Below, one piece after another: positions 1-5,144 of a stretch of DNA of 5,144 nucleotides. A model generated the notes under the pieces. That model had not been told where the DNA came from. It made no database searches and saw nothing but the letters and a program-made list of their open reading frames with translations. Each line of letters starts with the position of its first letter. Positions within the stretch are counted from its first letter, which is position 1. This DNA is from Silvanigrellales bacterium (GTDB taxonomy: Bacteria > Bdellovibrionota_B > Oligoflexia > Silvanigrellales > Silvanigrellaceae): assembly GCA_028285285.1 (NCBI GenBank), contig JANQPW010000880.1, positions 1-5,144 of the forward strand, written 5' to 3'. The translations under genes were made by a program, and so were the position numbers.

Positions 1-32
1 TTTGGACTAAATGATTGGTGAAAGGGCATCAT
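1..32 (-). CDS. Probable 5' end of feoB (ferrous iron transporter), cut by the window edge
   Basis: Only about ten codons are visible, starting M-M-P-F-H-Q-S-F-S-P, and the frame stays open to the edge. The first ATG (32-30) overlaps the feoA stop codon (TGA at 31-29) in the ATGA arrangement typical of translational coupling. An AGGGAG-like ribosome binding site lies about 10 bases upstream (43-48 on the plus strand), inside the end of feoA. A second in-frame ATG follows directly and could be the true start. FeoB, the GTP-binding inner-membrane Fe(II) permease, is the usual gene after feoA, so the identity is inferred from context. No G-domain motif is visible because the window stops too early. 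Confidence 0.5.
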   Translation of the reverse strand, partial: MMPFHQSFSP

Positions 33-304
33 GGGTTTGCGCTCCCTTTTTGCTCAATTTGCACCAACGAGGCTTCTTTGCGGCCAATGGCAATGCGGCC
101 TCCGCGCACTTCAATCACGAGAGGACCGCCCGGAAGCGGGTCTCGCCACTGGACTGTGAGGGGGGTTCCCGCACAGATGCCCAGCTCGATCAAGCGTTTC
201 AAGACCACTTTATGGTCGGCCTCAGAAAGATCGCTTTGACGCTCCGACACCAGGCTGTCGACGCAAGCACTGTCTCCTTTGCGGAGCTCGTAGAGTGATA
301 CCAT
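29..304 (-). CDS. feoA: FeoA family protein, ferrous iron transport accessory protein
   Basis: FeoA is a small cytoplasmic SH3-like protein that works with the FeoB Fe(II) permease; its exact role (regulating or assembling FeoB) is still debated. The 91-residue product shows the family pattern: an N-terminal 'L-x-x-L-x-x-G' type strand (residues 4-10), the conserved 'RLIELGICAGTPLTV' block (37-51), and the C-terminal 'GPLVIEVRGGRIAIGRKEA' block (60-78) followed by a final hydrophobic strand. FeoA proteins are usually 75-85 residues, so this one is slightly long, with an acidic insertion around residues 20-32. The ATG at 304 is supported by a GAGGA ribosome binding site seven bases upstream (312-316). 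The gene probably heads a feoAB operon, and a Fur box lies about 50 bp upstream, which fits repression when iron is plentiful. Confidence 0.92.
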   Translation of the reverse strand: MVSLYELRKGDSACVDSLVSERQSDLSEADHKVVLKRLIELGICAGTPLTVQWRDPLPGGPLVIEVRGGRIAIGRKEASLVQIEQKGSANP

Positions 305-340
305 AGCAAATTCCTCATTGCGGTTTTTGAGGTTTGTTGA

Positions 341-369
341 ACGCTAGATCAATTGAGAATGATTTTCAA
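341..369 (-). promoter_or_regulatory. Candidate promoter of feoA
   Basis: Reading the minus strand, TTGAAA (364-369) makes a good -35 element. Seventeen bases later TAGCGT (341-346) is a weak -10 element, matching TATAAT at three of six positions. The -35 falls inside the Fur box, so a bound repressor would block RNA polymerase. The -35 and the position are persuasive, the -10 is not. Confidence 0.35.
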
Positions 370-370
370 T
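352..370. promoter_or_regulatory. Fur box (ferric uptake regulator operator)
   Basis: The 19 bases ATTGAGAATGATTTTCAAT form a 9-1-9 inverted repeat centred on G361 with a single mismatched pair. Against the accepted 7-1-7 Fur core (TGATAAT-n-ATTATCA) the site matches 12 of 14 positions. It lies 48 bp upstream of the feoA start and overlaps the candidate -35, which is where a Fe(II)-Fur repressor site is expected. The plus-strand gene begins 170 bp away with a separate candidate promoter, so control of feoA is the simplest reading. That the host has Fur is inferred. Confidence 0.75.
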
Positions 371-477
371 AATGCGAGGAAAAAGATTTGAAGATTTGGT
401 TTTTTTGTGCCTTTTTTGGGACATTTTGTCAGAAAATCAGACGAGCGCTGAGGTGGTAGCAAGGCTTGGAGGTGGCC

Positions 478-506
478 AGAACACAGCCCATCTGCTTTGC
501 TATAAG
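478..506 (+). promoter_or_regulatory. Candidate extended -10 promoter of the membrane protein gene
   Basis: TATAAG at 501-506 is preceded by TGC at 498-500, giving the extended -10 form TGnTATAAT with one mismatch. The -35 position 17 bases upstream (AGAACA, 478-483) is poor, as is common for extended -10 promoters. Transcription would start near 513, leaving a leader of about 28 bases with the ribosome binding site. This also argues against a TTG start at 466. The rest of 371-477 shows T-rich runs but no gene that I can support. Confidence 0.35.
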
Positions 507-540
507 ATGGCTTGGAAAACTTTGGAGCAAGAAGGATTTC

Positions 541-2265
541 ATGAACTCAGAAACCCCTCAGACTTCTGTTGAGTCAGAAGGCCATCCCAAAAAGTTGAGC
601 TGGGATCGGGAAACATTGTTTCTTGGAGTTTGTTTTCTCTTGGGCACGGGCGTCATTGTGCTCGCACATCTCTTTCACCGACACCTGTATTTTAGAGACT
701 ACTCCATTATGTGGGAAGGAGCTTATCGACTCTCCTTAGGACAGCTTCCCTACCTTGATTTTGGAATTCCTTTTGGCCCGGTCTCGCTGATTCTGCCCGC
801 CTCGCTCTTCAGTATTTTTGGTCCGGGGTTTGATCTGTTGGGAGTGGCATCCATCCTGCTCCAGGTAGCGACCCTTGGTTGTGTGATGGGAATGTTGCGA
901 AATTTTTCCTTGAGTCGCCTCGGCATAGCCGTCGGAGCCTTTTCGTTTGTCTTCATGCATGCCACACAGGTCAAGTTCATTTGGTACAACACCACTGCTG
1001 CGGGTCTTCAGTTTGCGTCTTTCTTTGTTTTAAGCCTCTTTGTGAGGCAACAGACTCAACCTATCCTTTCTGGTGTGTGGGCTGCGCTGTGTGCGTTGAC
1101 CGGATTCGCTGTTTTCCTCACAAAGCAAGACTTCGGTCTTATGGCCTTGGCCATGATCAGCTTTGTGATGACGGCTCAGTGTGTGTTTCAAAAAGACTGG
1201 CGCAATCTCAGCATCTACTCTGGAGTGACCGCCGCTTTTGCGCTCATCTTTGTTCTTCTTTTTCAGAAAACAAACCTTGGTTATTGGTTCAATTTGGGTC
1301 AGCCACCGCACATCAACCGATCAGAGTCTCTCAATCTCGGCAAGCTTTTTGAAGAGCCAGAAGGGCTCCTCGCTTTTTCTCTTATTGCCGCCGCATGTGG
1401 CATCGTTGGTCTTGCAAAACGAGACAGCTGGAAGAAGGTCTTTGTTTTTTTCGCCCTCGCCCTGGGCATAGCCCTGCAAAGTGCAATCACCGGCCTCACG
1501 AGTGGATTGCCCTATCTCACAGGATTTTATGGCCTTGTTTTGTTGGGGCCAGCAATTTTTTTCGGGTTGCAGCAGTGGTCCTTTAAAGGTTGGCAAGTCG
1601 TAGCCAGCTTGCTGTTCGTGGGTGGGTACTGGCTCACAGAACCACATCTATTCCCAAACTCCCGCGATCTTCAAGCGTACACAAAAGAAAGAGGAGTGAG
1701 CAATTTCCTTTCCGAGCGCATCGGCACCGATGTGTTGCCTGAAGGGCTGAGGGGCCGGAGTCTCCCACCCGGAGAGGGAGATCGCGGGCTGGTCACCGGC
1801 AGATCTGTTGGACTTCCTGAGTTTGGCCGGCAGTATCTCTACCCGGAAGTTTGGGAGAGGCTCCTTGAGGTCAAAGAGCTCTTTTTTTCAGAACCCTTGC
1901 AGAAGTCTTTGTCTTCTCTTCCCAATCCTCAGTGTGGCGTTTTGAACATGACTGAACTCACGCCGATGTCTCAGGTCCTCGGGCTTACCCCATGTGTGAA
2001 CTACCCTCTCTGGTATCACCCTGATGTGAGCATCTTTCATGACGAGCGGTTTCACATTCAAGACAGCGTTCAAAAAGAGCGCTTTGCTCTGGTTCTCATT
2101 CAAATGACCCACCAGGCCCCTTCCCCGTGGTACCTTGACGTCATCAAAGATCTCGACAACCAGTACCAGAAGTTTTCGGAGTTTCATGCTGCGGCGTCGC
2201 ATGATCCCGTACGGGTCTATGTCAGGCGGGGAGTTCTTTCGGGCGAAAAAAAAGATGAACTCTGA
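541..2265 (+). CDS. Multi-pass membrane protein, possible GT-C (family 39-like) glycosyltransferase
   Basis: The 574-residue product has a short charged N-terminus, then about 11-12 hydrophobic segments (roughly 25-45, 75-94, 97-118, 126-141, 152-168, 176-194, 197-215, 224-241, 275-292, 298-316, 325-343, 350-366), then a soluble tail of about 205 residues. Segment 1 is followed by a loop with R52-D53-Y54 and then 'GQLPYLDFGIPFGP' (67-80). An acidic residue in the first external loop followed by G-x-x-PYxDF-x-x-P-x-GP is typical of GT-C membrane transferases that use polyprenyl-phosphate sugars. K195-Q196-D197 after a later segment is also common in such proteins, to my recollection. The tail has two cysteines (465 and 485) that could pair in the periplasm. 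I chose ATG 541 because GAAGGA (531-536) sits just before it; the frame also extends up to a TTG at 466 with a poorly placed site. Donor and acceptor are unknown, and a non-enzymatic membrane protein is possible. Confidence 0.8.
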   Translation: MNSETPQTSVESEGHPKKLSWDRETLFLGVCFLLGTGVIVLAHLFHRHLYFRDYSIMWEGAYRLSLGQLPYLDFGIPFGPVSLILPASLFSIFGPGFDLLGVASILLQVATLGCVMGMLRNFSLSRLGIAVGAFSFVFMHATQVKFIWYNTTAAGLQFASFFVLSLFVRQQTQPILSGVWAALCALTGFAVFLTKQDFGLMALAMISFVMTAQCVFQKDWRNLSIYSGVTAAFALIFVLLFQKTNLGYWFNLGQPPHINRSESLNLGKLFEEPEGLLAFSLIAAACGIVGLAKRDSWKKVFVFFALALGIALQSAITGLTSGLPYLTGFYGLVLLGPAIFFGLQQWSFKGWQVVASLLFVGGYWLTEPHLFPNSRDLQAYTKERGVSNFLSERIGTDVLPEGLRGRSLPPGEGDRGLVTGRSVGLPEFGRQYLYPEVWERLLEVKELFFSEPLQKSLSSLPNPQCGVLNMTELTPMSQVLGLTPCVNYPLWYHPDVSIFHDERFHIQDSVQKERFALVLIQMTHQAPSPWYLDVIKDLDNQYQKFSEFHAAASHDPVRVYVRRGVLSGEKKDEL

Positions 2266-2325
2266 ACACCAAAACCCCGCCACTCCCTTTTCCAAAGCAC
2301 GTTCCCGGAAGTTGCAAAGGATTTG

Positions 2326-2357
2326 GGAGACGAGCGGTCTCCACGACAATTGTTGTG
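2326..2357. repeat. Two adjacent inverted repeats after the membrane protein gene
   Basis: The first is GGAGAC (2326-2331) and GTCTCC (2337-2342), a perfect 6-bp stem with a five-base loop. The second, starting at the base where the first ends, is CACGACAATTGTTGTG (2342-2357), a 16-bp palindrome with one G/T mismatch pair and no loop. They begin about 60 bp after the stop codon of the membrane protein gene. A hairpin here could end or protect the transcript, but there is no T-tract after it on the plus strand, so it is not a standard intrinsic terminator. The second palindrome could equally be a protein-binding site. Confidence 0.45.
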
Positions 2358-2372
2358 CGTTAGGGGAACCCG

Positions 2373-2421
2373 TAAAAAGTTCACCTAACTATTTAATTAT
2401 TAAAATAAAAAAACATTAACT
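2373..2421 (+). promoter_or_regulatory. AT-rich stretch, probable promoter region of the lipoprotein gene
   Basis: This stretch is strikingly AT-rich compared with both flanks. It includes TTCACC (2380-2385) and TAAAAT (2401-2406), which matches the -10 consensus at five of six positions, but the 15-base spacing is short. An alternative is TTGAAA (2432-2437) with a poor -10. I cannot choose between them, so only the region is called. Either would give the lipoprotein mRNA a leader of roughly 100-155 bases. Confidence 0.35.
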
Positions 2422-2474
2422 TTCAATCCTGTTGAAATCTTACGATGACAAGCATGCTTAGAGGCAGAATTTCG

Positions 2475-2560
2475 TCCCCGGTAAGGCTTTGACCTGATTC
2501 GGAGGTGGTGGATTTCGGCTTTGTCCGGGATCACCTGAAAATGACGGTGTAAACGAGGTG
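2475..2560 (+). promoter_or_regulatory. Leader of the lipoprotein gene with a maskable ribosome binding site
   Basis: The ribosome binding site is GAGGTG (2555-2560), five bases before the GTG start. CACCT at 2532-2536 is the exact complement of the AGGTG within it (2556-2560), allowing a 5-bp stem with a 19-base loop. A second AGGTG at 2493-2497 could pair with the same CACCT instead. A longer stem between TCCCCGG (around 2475) and CCGGGA (2525-2530) is possible with one bulge. These pairings can be read directly, but a regulatory switch is an inference and the stems are short. Confidence 0.3.
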
Positions 2561-2565
2561 TCGCT

Positions 2566-4776
2566 GTGAATCACAGGCAGATCTTCAGTTGTTTGTTCAC
2601 GTGCTGCCTGCTGTACTCGTGTGGCAAGCCAAGGCCGGAAACAAGAAATGGTTTTCTGGAAGTCGAAAAAAAGGAAGTTCGGCCGGCTCCCTCTGAAGAG
2701 AACAGCGTTGCCGTCGAAGAAGAACCAACGCCCGAAGAAGTGACGGAAGTGCCGCCTTCCCAATTGTATTTGGTCAGTCAAAAAGTGCTTTCAAGCCATG
2801 GGCTCGCTGGCTTGGACGTCGACTTGATTCTTGACACCATCCAACACAGTGAGTTTCCCGACACACAGACCGGTGCTGTTGAGGTTTCAAAGATCATCAG
2901 CTCTTCGGAGCTCTTTGCGCAGCTGGAAGAACCCACAAAAGAGAAAGTCGTCACGGACTTGATCAAAGGTCTTGGCGTTGTGGTCACTCGTGCAGAGCCA
3001 GACGTTGCCGAGGCTGAAATTGAAGTCGAGCTTTTGATCGCAATTACGGAGGGAATGGGTTGGTTTCAGCCCCCGGAGTTCCTGCTCCATGTCATTTCTG
3101 GATACAATGGCAAGCTTCTGGCGGCGTCAAACGATGCTTTGACCCGTCTTTTCCGGGCGGCTGTGAAATCTGCACGGGAGGCTTTTAGCATCAGCTCGTT
3201 TCTGAAGCGGATTGGAATCAAAATTGAATCAGTAGGTCCAAAGGTTCGGGAGATCTCCCTTGACCAGAGTTTTTCGGGGAGCAAAGATCAGTTCCTTTTC
3301 CTGGTTGAGTTTTCCGAACCAGTGACCGGGGTTGAGCTCGAAGATTTTTCGGTCAACTGTTCGAGAGGACTTGATGGCTGCAGTCTGATTTCAGTGGAAG
3401 GAAACGGTAGTTTTTACCAAGTGCTCGCTGACTCTGGTCAATCTGCGAAAAATGGCACTTTAGCAATCACATTGGTTGACAATGACAGCATCGTGAACTC
3501 GTCTCTCGTTCCACTAGTTGGTTTTTTGCGTGCAAATGGCACGAGAAAGTCTGAAGCTGTGAAGATCTTTCGCAAACCTTTACGGGTGGAAGGATTTTCG
3601 CTTCGAGGTTCCAACCCCACGGCAGCTAAGAGCGTGATCGTTCGCGTAGAGTTCTCTGAAAAAGTCAGTGGTTTTCAAAGAAGTAATTTCTCTGTCTCAA
3701 GCGAAACTCTTGATGCTGTTTCGGTGACTGAGGTTATGACCGATGGCAAATTCGTTGATGTTGTCATCGACACTGGTCGCGGGGAAGGAGAGATTCAGCT
3801 GGAGATTGTGGAAGCACAGAAAATATTTGATCTGGCCACGGCCAAGCGCTTCCTGAGCGATGGTTCAAGTGATCGCTTTGTGATGCCGGAGACCATCCAA
3901 GTGATCAACGAGTTTGTCGAGAATTACTCAGGCGGGGCTCATACGCTTCCTTGGAAGTTGACGCAATCCACTTTTGGCATCAGGAGTTTTGAAAGAGAAC
4001 TCAGACCCGTTGTTTTTGGTGGAGAGGAAGCCGAGGTTTTGGAGGTTCGCATGACCTCCGAAGGGGATGATTTTTCGGATTCGTTTTTTCAGAGCCGGTA
4101 TGGGGCCACTCCGAAAGATGGCCATGGCAATCGAATGGGGGCTTGGCCCTGGCATATTGAACTTGTTGAGCTGCGGGAGTGTGCCGAAGACGTTCAAGTT
4201 TCTATGACCTTCAACTACGACTCGACAGAAAATCGGGCCTTGGCTGCGCTGCTTCTGAACTACGAAGTGGTTGAGTTCCCAGATAATCGTCTGCTCACAG
4301 GCTATCAGCTTCTTTACAATGGGGGAGCTTCTTGGCAAACACTGTCACGCTTTCGCCAGGCTGGGGAACATGCTTTTTCTTTTGCCGACCGCTGGCCAGG
4401 ATCCACATTTGGAGCTGAGCGGTTTGAAAACCCTGTTGCTGAGGGGCCATACAAAGGCTGGAACTATTCCACCGGAACCCAGCCTTCATCGGATGATGTG
4501 TTGAAGGGAGACGGCAGACCTCTTTCGGTGGTGGCTCGCATCACGCATGACACCGACAAGGCTGAAACGTTGATCCGATGGGAAGCCCGTGCAGCTGATG
4601 GAACCGATCTTGTGGATGGTTGGGATCATTCTGTGGTTTTGAGTGGGAATGACGCGATTCCACCAGGAGGAAGCTTTGGCTTCGCAATTCCCATGTTCCG
4701 CTACCAGCAAGACGATGGCAGCTCAACGACTTTTCAAGTAAAAGAATTCCGAGTGCAGTGTCGCGGTCTCGAGTGA
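2566..4776 (+). CDS. Lipoprotein with tandem bacterial Ig-like domains and beta-rich C-terminal domain
   Basis: The 736-residue product starts with a short signal peptide ending in L16-Y17-S18-C19, a lipobox with an unusual Tyr at -2; mature Cys19 would be lipidated. Residues 30-65 are a Pro/Glu-rich acidic tether. Residues 66-220 look mostly helical and match nothing I recognise. Two tandem Ig-like repeats follow. Repeat 1 (about 224-336) has 'VEFSEPVTGVELEDFSV' and 'GTLAITLVDNDSIV', and repeat 2 (about 337-440) has 'VEFSEKVSGFQRSNFSV' and 'GEGEIQLEIV'; this is the family often repeated in bacterial surface proteins. Residues 443-736 are rich in beta strands, Trp and Gly and may be a jelly-roll, carbohydrate-binding-like fold, which is only inferred. 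No catalytic motif stands out. The GTG start is the only suitable one: GAGGTG lies five bases upstream and the frame is closed by TGA at 2542. It probably sits on the outer membrane and binds or scaffolds something. The flanking intergenic regions suggest a single-gene unit. Confidence 0.85.
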   Translation: MNHRQIFSCLFTCCLLYSCGKPRPETRNGFLEVEKKEVRPAPSEENSVAVEEEPTPEEVTEVPPSQLYLVSQKVLSSHGLAGLDVDLILDTIQHSEFPDTQTGAVEVSKIISSSELFAQLEEPTKEKVVTDLIKGLGVVVTRAEPDVAEAEIEVELLIAITEGMGWFQPPEFLLHVISGYNGKLLAASNDALTRLFRAAVKSAREAFSISSFLKRIGIKIESVGPKVREISLDQSFSGSKDQFLFLVEFSEPVTGVELEDFSVNCSRGLDGCSLISVEGNGSFYQVLADSGQSAKNGTLAITLVDNDSIVNSSLVPLVGFLRANGTRKSEAVKIFRKPLRVEGFSLRGSNPTAAKSVIVRVEFSEKVSGFQRSNFSVSSETLDAVSVTEVMTDGKFVDVVIDTGRGEGEIQLEIVEAQKIFDLATAKRFLSDGSSDRFVMPETIQVINEFVENYSGGAHTLPWKLTQSTFGIRSFERELRPVVFGGEEAEVLEVRMTSEGDDFSDSFFQSRYGATPKDGHGNRMGAWPWHIELVELRECAEDVQVSMTFNYDSTENRALAALLLNYEVVEFPDNRLLTGYQLLYNGGASWQTLSRFRQAGEHAFSFADRWPGSTFGAERFENPVAEGPYKGWNYSTGTQPSSDDVLKGDGRPLSVVARITHDTDKAETLIRWEARAADGTDLVDGWDHSVVLSGNDAIPPGGSFGFAIPMFRYQQDDGSSTTFQVKEFRVQCRGLE

Positions 4777-4803
4777 CCAGGTTGAAAGAGTAGGTAAAAA
4801 TGG

Positions 4804-4879
4804 TGGTGGCTCCTCCCGGAATTGAACCGGGGACACGTAGATTTTCAGTCTACTGCTCTACCAACTGAGCTAAAGAGCC
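4804..4879 (-). tRNA. tRNA-Phe (anticodon GAA)
   Basis: A complete 76-base cloverleaf can be folded on the minus strand. The acceptor stem is GGCTCTT/AGGAGCC with one U-G pair, the D-arm is GCTC-AGTTGGTA-GAGC, and the anticodon arm is GTAGA-CTGAAAA-TCTAC with GAA at positions 34-36. The variable region is GTGTC, the T-arm is CCCGG-TTCAATT-CCGGG, the discriminator is A, and the 3' CCA is encoded. GAA reads the Phe codons UUU and UUC. It is convergent with the lipoprotein gene, 27 bp from that stop codon. Another CCA and then five T on the tRNA strand follow its 3' end. Confidence 0.97.
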
Positions 4880-4891
4880 AATGTGCGTCTG

Positions 4892-4920
4892 TTGCTAATA
4901 CAAGCGGTAGAGGCTGTCAA
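4892..4920 (-). promoter_or_regulatory. Promoter of tRNA-Phe
   Basis: On the minus strand a perfect -35 TTGACA lies at 4915-4920. Seventeen bases downstream is TAGCAA (4892-4897), a weak -10; TATTAG just upstream is a better word but sits only 14 bases from the -35. Transcription from the first would begin about six bases before the mature tRNA 5' end at 4879. A strong -35 at this distance is expected for a stable RNA gene. Confidence 0.6.
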
Positions 4921-5144
4921 CTCATTCGTCACCCTTCCTTTTTGAGAGGGGAAGTCGTGGAGTTTGGCACAGGCTGGCTTTCGAAAGCGGTGCTCGGAAC
5001 TCCGCAGAGCGGCAATGAGACCACCGAGAGGCCGTGTTGCTGAGCACAGCGAGGGCCTTCGTTGTGACGGAATGGGCTTTTTTAATGCCGGTCACCACGC
5101 GGGGGCAGAGTTTGGGTTCTCTCCCCGGTGAAAAGATGCTTTTT
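4921..5144. other. Unassigned region with inverted repeats, no supported gene
   Basis: No protein gene here convinces me. The minus strand has one frame open from the edge down to a TGA at 4922-4924, but its composition (many Ser, Arg, Lys, Pro, and no hydrophobic core) is not protein-like. The stretch contains a perfect 12-bp palindrome GCTTTCGAAAGC (4977-4988), a nested stem CTCGG/CCGAG (4993-4997 with 5024-5028) enclosing CCGC-AGA-GCGG (5002-5012), and AGGCC/GGCCT (5029-5033 with 5054-5058). It could be a structured RNA, a repetitive extragenic element, or the upstream region of a gene outside the window. Confidence 0.4.
5055..5083 (+). terminator. Possible intrinsic terminator
   Basis: GCCTTCGT and the complementary segment up to GGGC (ending 5077) can form a hairpin interrupted by single bulged bases, followed at once by six T (5078-5083). 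The shape fits a Rho-independent terminator on the plus strand. It has no clear upstream gene on that strand, so it would end either an unrecognised RNA or readthrough from the left. Stem quality is moderate. Confidence 0.3.

Noticed and set aside
466..540. Upstream TTG start for the membrane protein
   Set aside because: The TTG has no well-spaced ribosome binding site, the candidate promoter lies downstream of it, and the added 25 residues do not look like part of the protein.
372..572. Plus-strand 66-codon frame starting next to the Fur box
   Set aside because: No ribosome binding site, it overlaps the better supported start at 541 in another frame, and its protein resembles no family.
879..1352. 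157-codon plus-strand frame inside the membrane protein gene
   Set aside because: It is rich in Cys, His and Ser in a way typical of an out-of-frame reading of a membrane protein gene.
2254..2265. The membrane protein ends in KDEL
   Set aside because: KDEL is an endoplasmic reticulum retrieval signal in eukaryotes; in a bacterial protein it is a coincidence.
1888..2349. 153-codon minus-strand frame
   Set aside because: It lies opposite the membrane protein gene, has no family resemblance, and is explained as a shadow of that gene's codon use.
2458..2781. 107-codon minus-strand frame before the lipoprotein gene
   Set aside because: Two thirds of it lies opposite the lipoprotein start, and the product is a low-complexity Phe/Arg-rich sequence without a ribosome binding site.
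3928..4338. 136-codon minus-strand frame
   Set aside because: It lies wholly opposite the lipoprotein gene and has no start signal.
4765..4778. Short hairpin GGTC-TCGAGT-GACC at the lipoprotein stop codon as a terminator
   Set aside because: The stem has only four pairs and no T-tract follows, so I do not call a terminator between the convergent lipoprotein and tRNA genes.
4922..5143. Minus-strand frame open from the right edge for about 74 codons
   Set aside because: The amino acid composition is not protein-like, there is no visible start, and the region is full of inverted repeats; it could be reconsidered only with sequence from beyond the window.

Overview
This 5.1 kb window looks like ordinary chromosomal DNA of a Gram-negative bacterium. 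The evidence is a lipoprotein signal peptide with a lipobox, a multi-pass membrane protein with a large presumably periplasmic tail, a Fur-type operator, and a tRNA gene with encoded CCA. Base composition is close to 50% GC in the genes. The short 'SCG' lipobox end and the cell-surface Ig-like lipoprotein are the kind of thing seen in Bdellovibrio-like or other deltaproteobacterial-type genomes, but nothing here fixes the taxon and that is only a guess.

Layout from left to right. Positions 1-304 (minus strand) carry feoA, a small ferrous-iron transport accessory gene. Its stop codon overlaps an ATG that opens a frame running off the window edge, most likely the start of feoB. A near-perfect Fur box at 352-370 lies just upstream of feoA. 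Positions 541-2265 (plus) encode a 574-residue membrane protein with about 11-12 predicted membrane segments and a soluble C-terminal domain. It resembles GT-C/family-39-type membrane glycosyltransferases, but this is not proven. Positions 2266-2565 are an intergenic region with two adjacent inverted repeats, an AT-rich stretch that probably holds a promoter, and a GC-richer leader in which the ribosome binding site of the next gene could be masked. Positions 2566-4776 (plus, GTG start) encode a 736-residue lipoprotein: signal peptide, acidic Pro/Glu-rich tether, a helical region, two tandem bacterial Ig-like repeats, and a beta-rich C-terminal domain. At 4804-4879 (minus) is tRNA-Phe(GAA) with its own promoter. 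Positions 4921-5144 contain no convincing gene but have several inverted repeats and a possible plus-strand terminator.

The genes do not form one operon. feoA and the inferred feoB form an iron-regulated unit pointing left. The membrane protein and the lipoprotein point right but are separated by 300 bp and probably have separate promoters. The tRNA converges on the lipoprotein. I did not find a defence system, mobile element, CRISPR array or other clearly new multi-gene system. The items most worth a second look are the lipoprotein's unassigned N- and C-terminal domains, the possible structured leader before it, and the structured non-coding stretch at the right edge.
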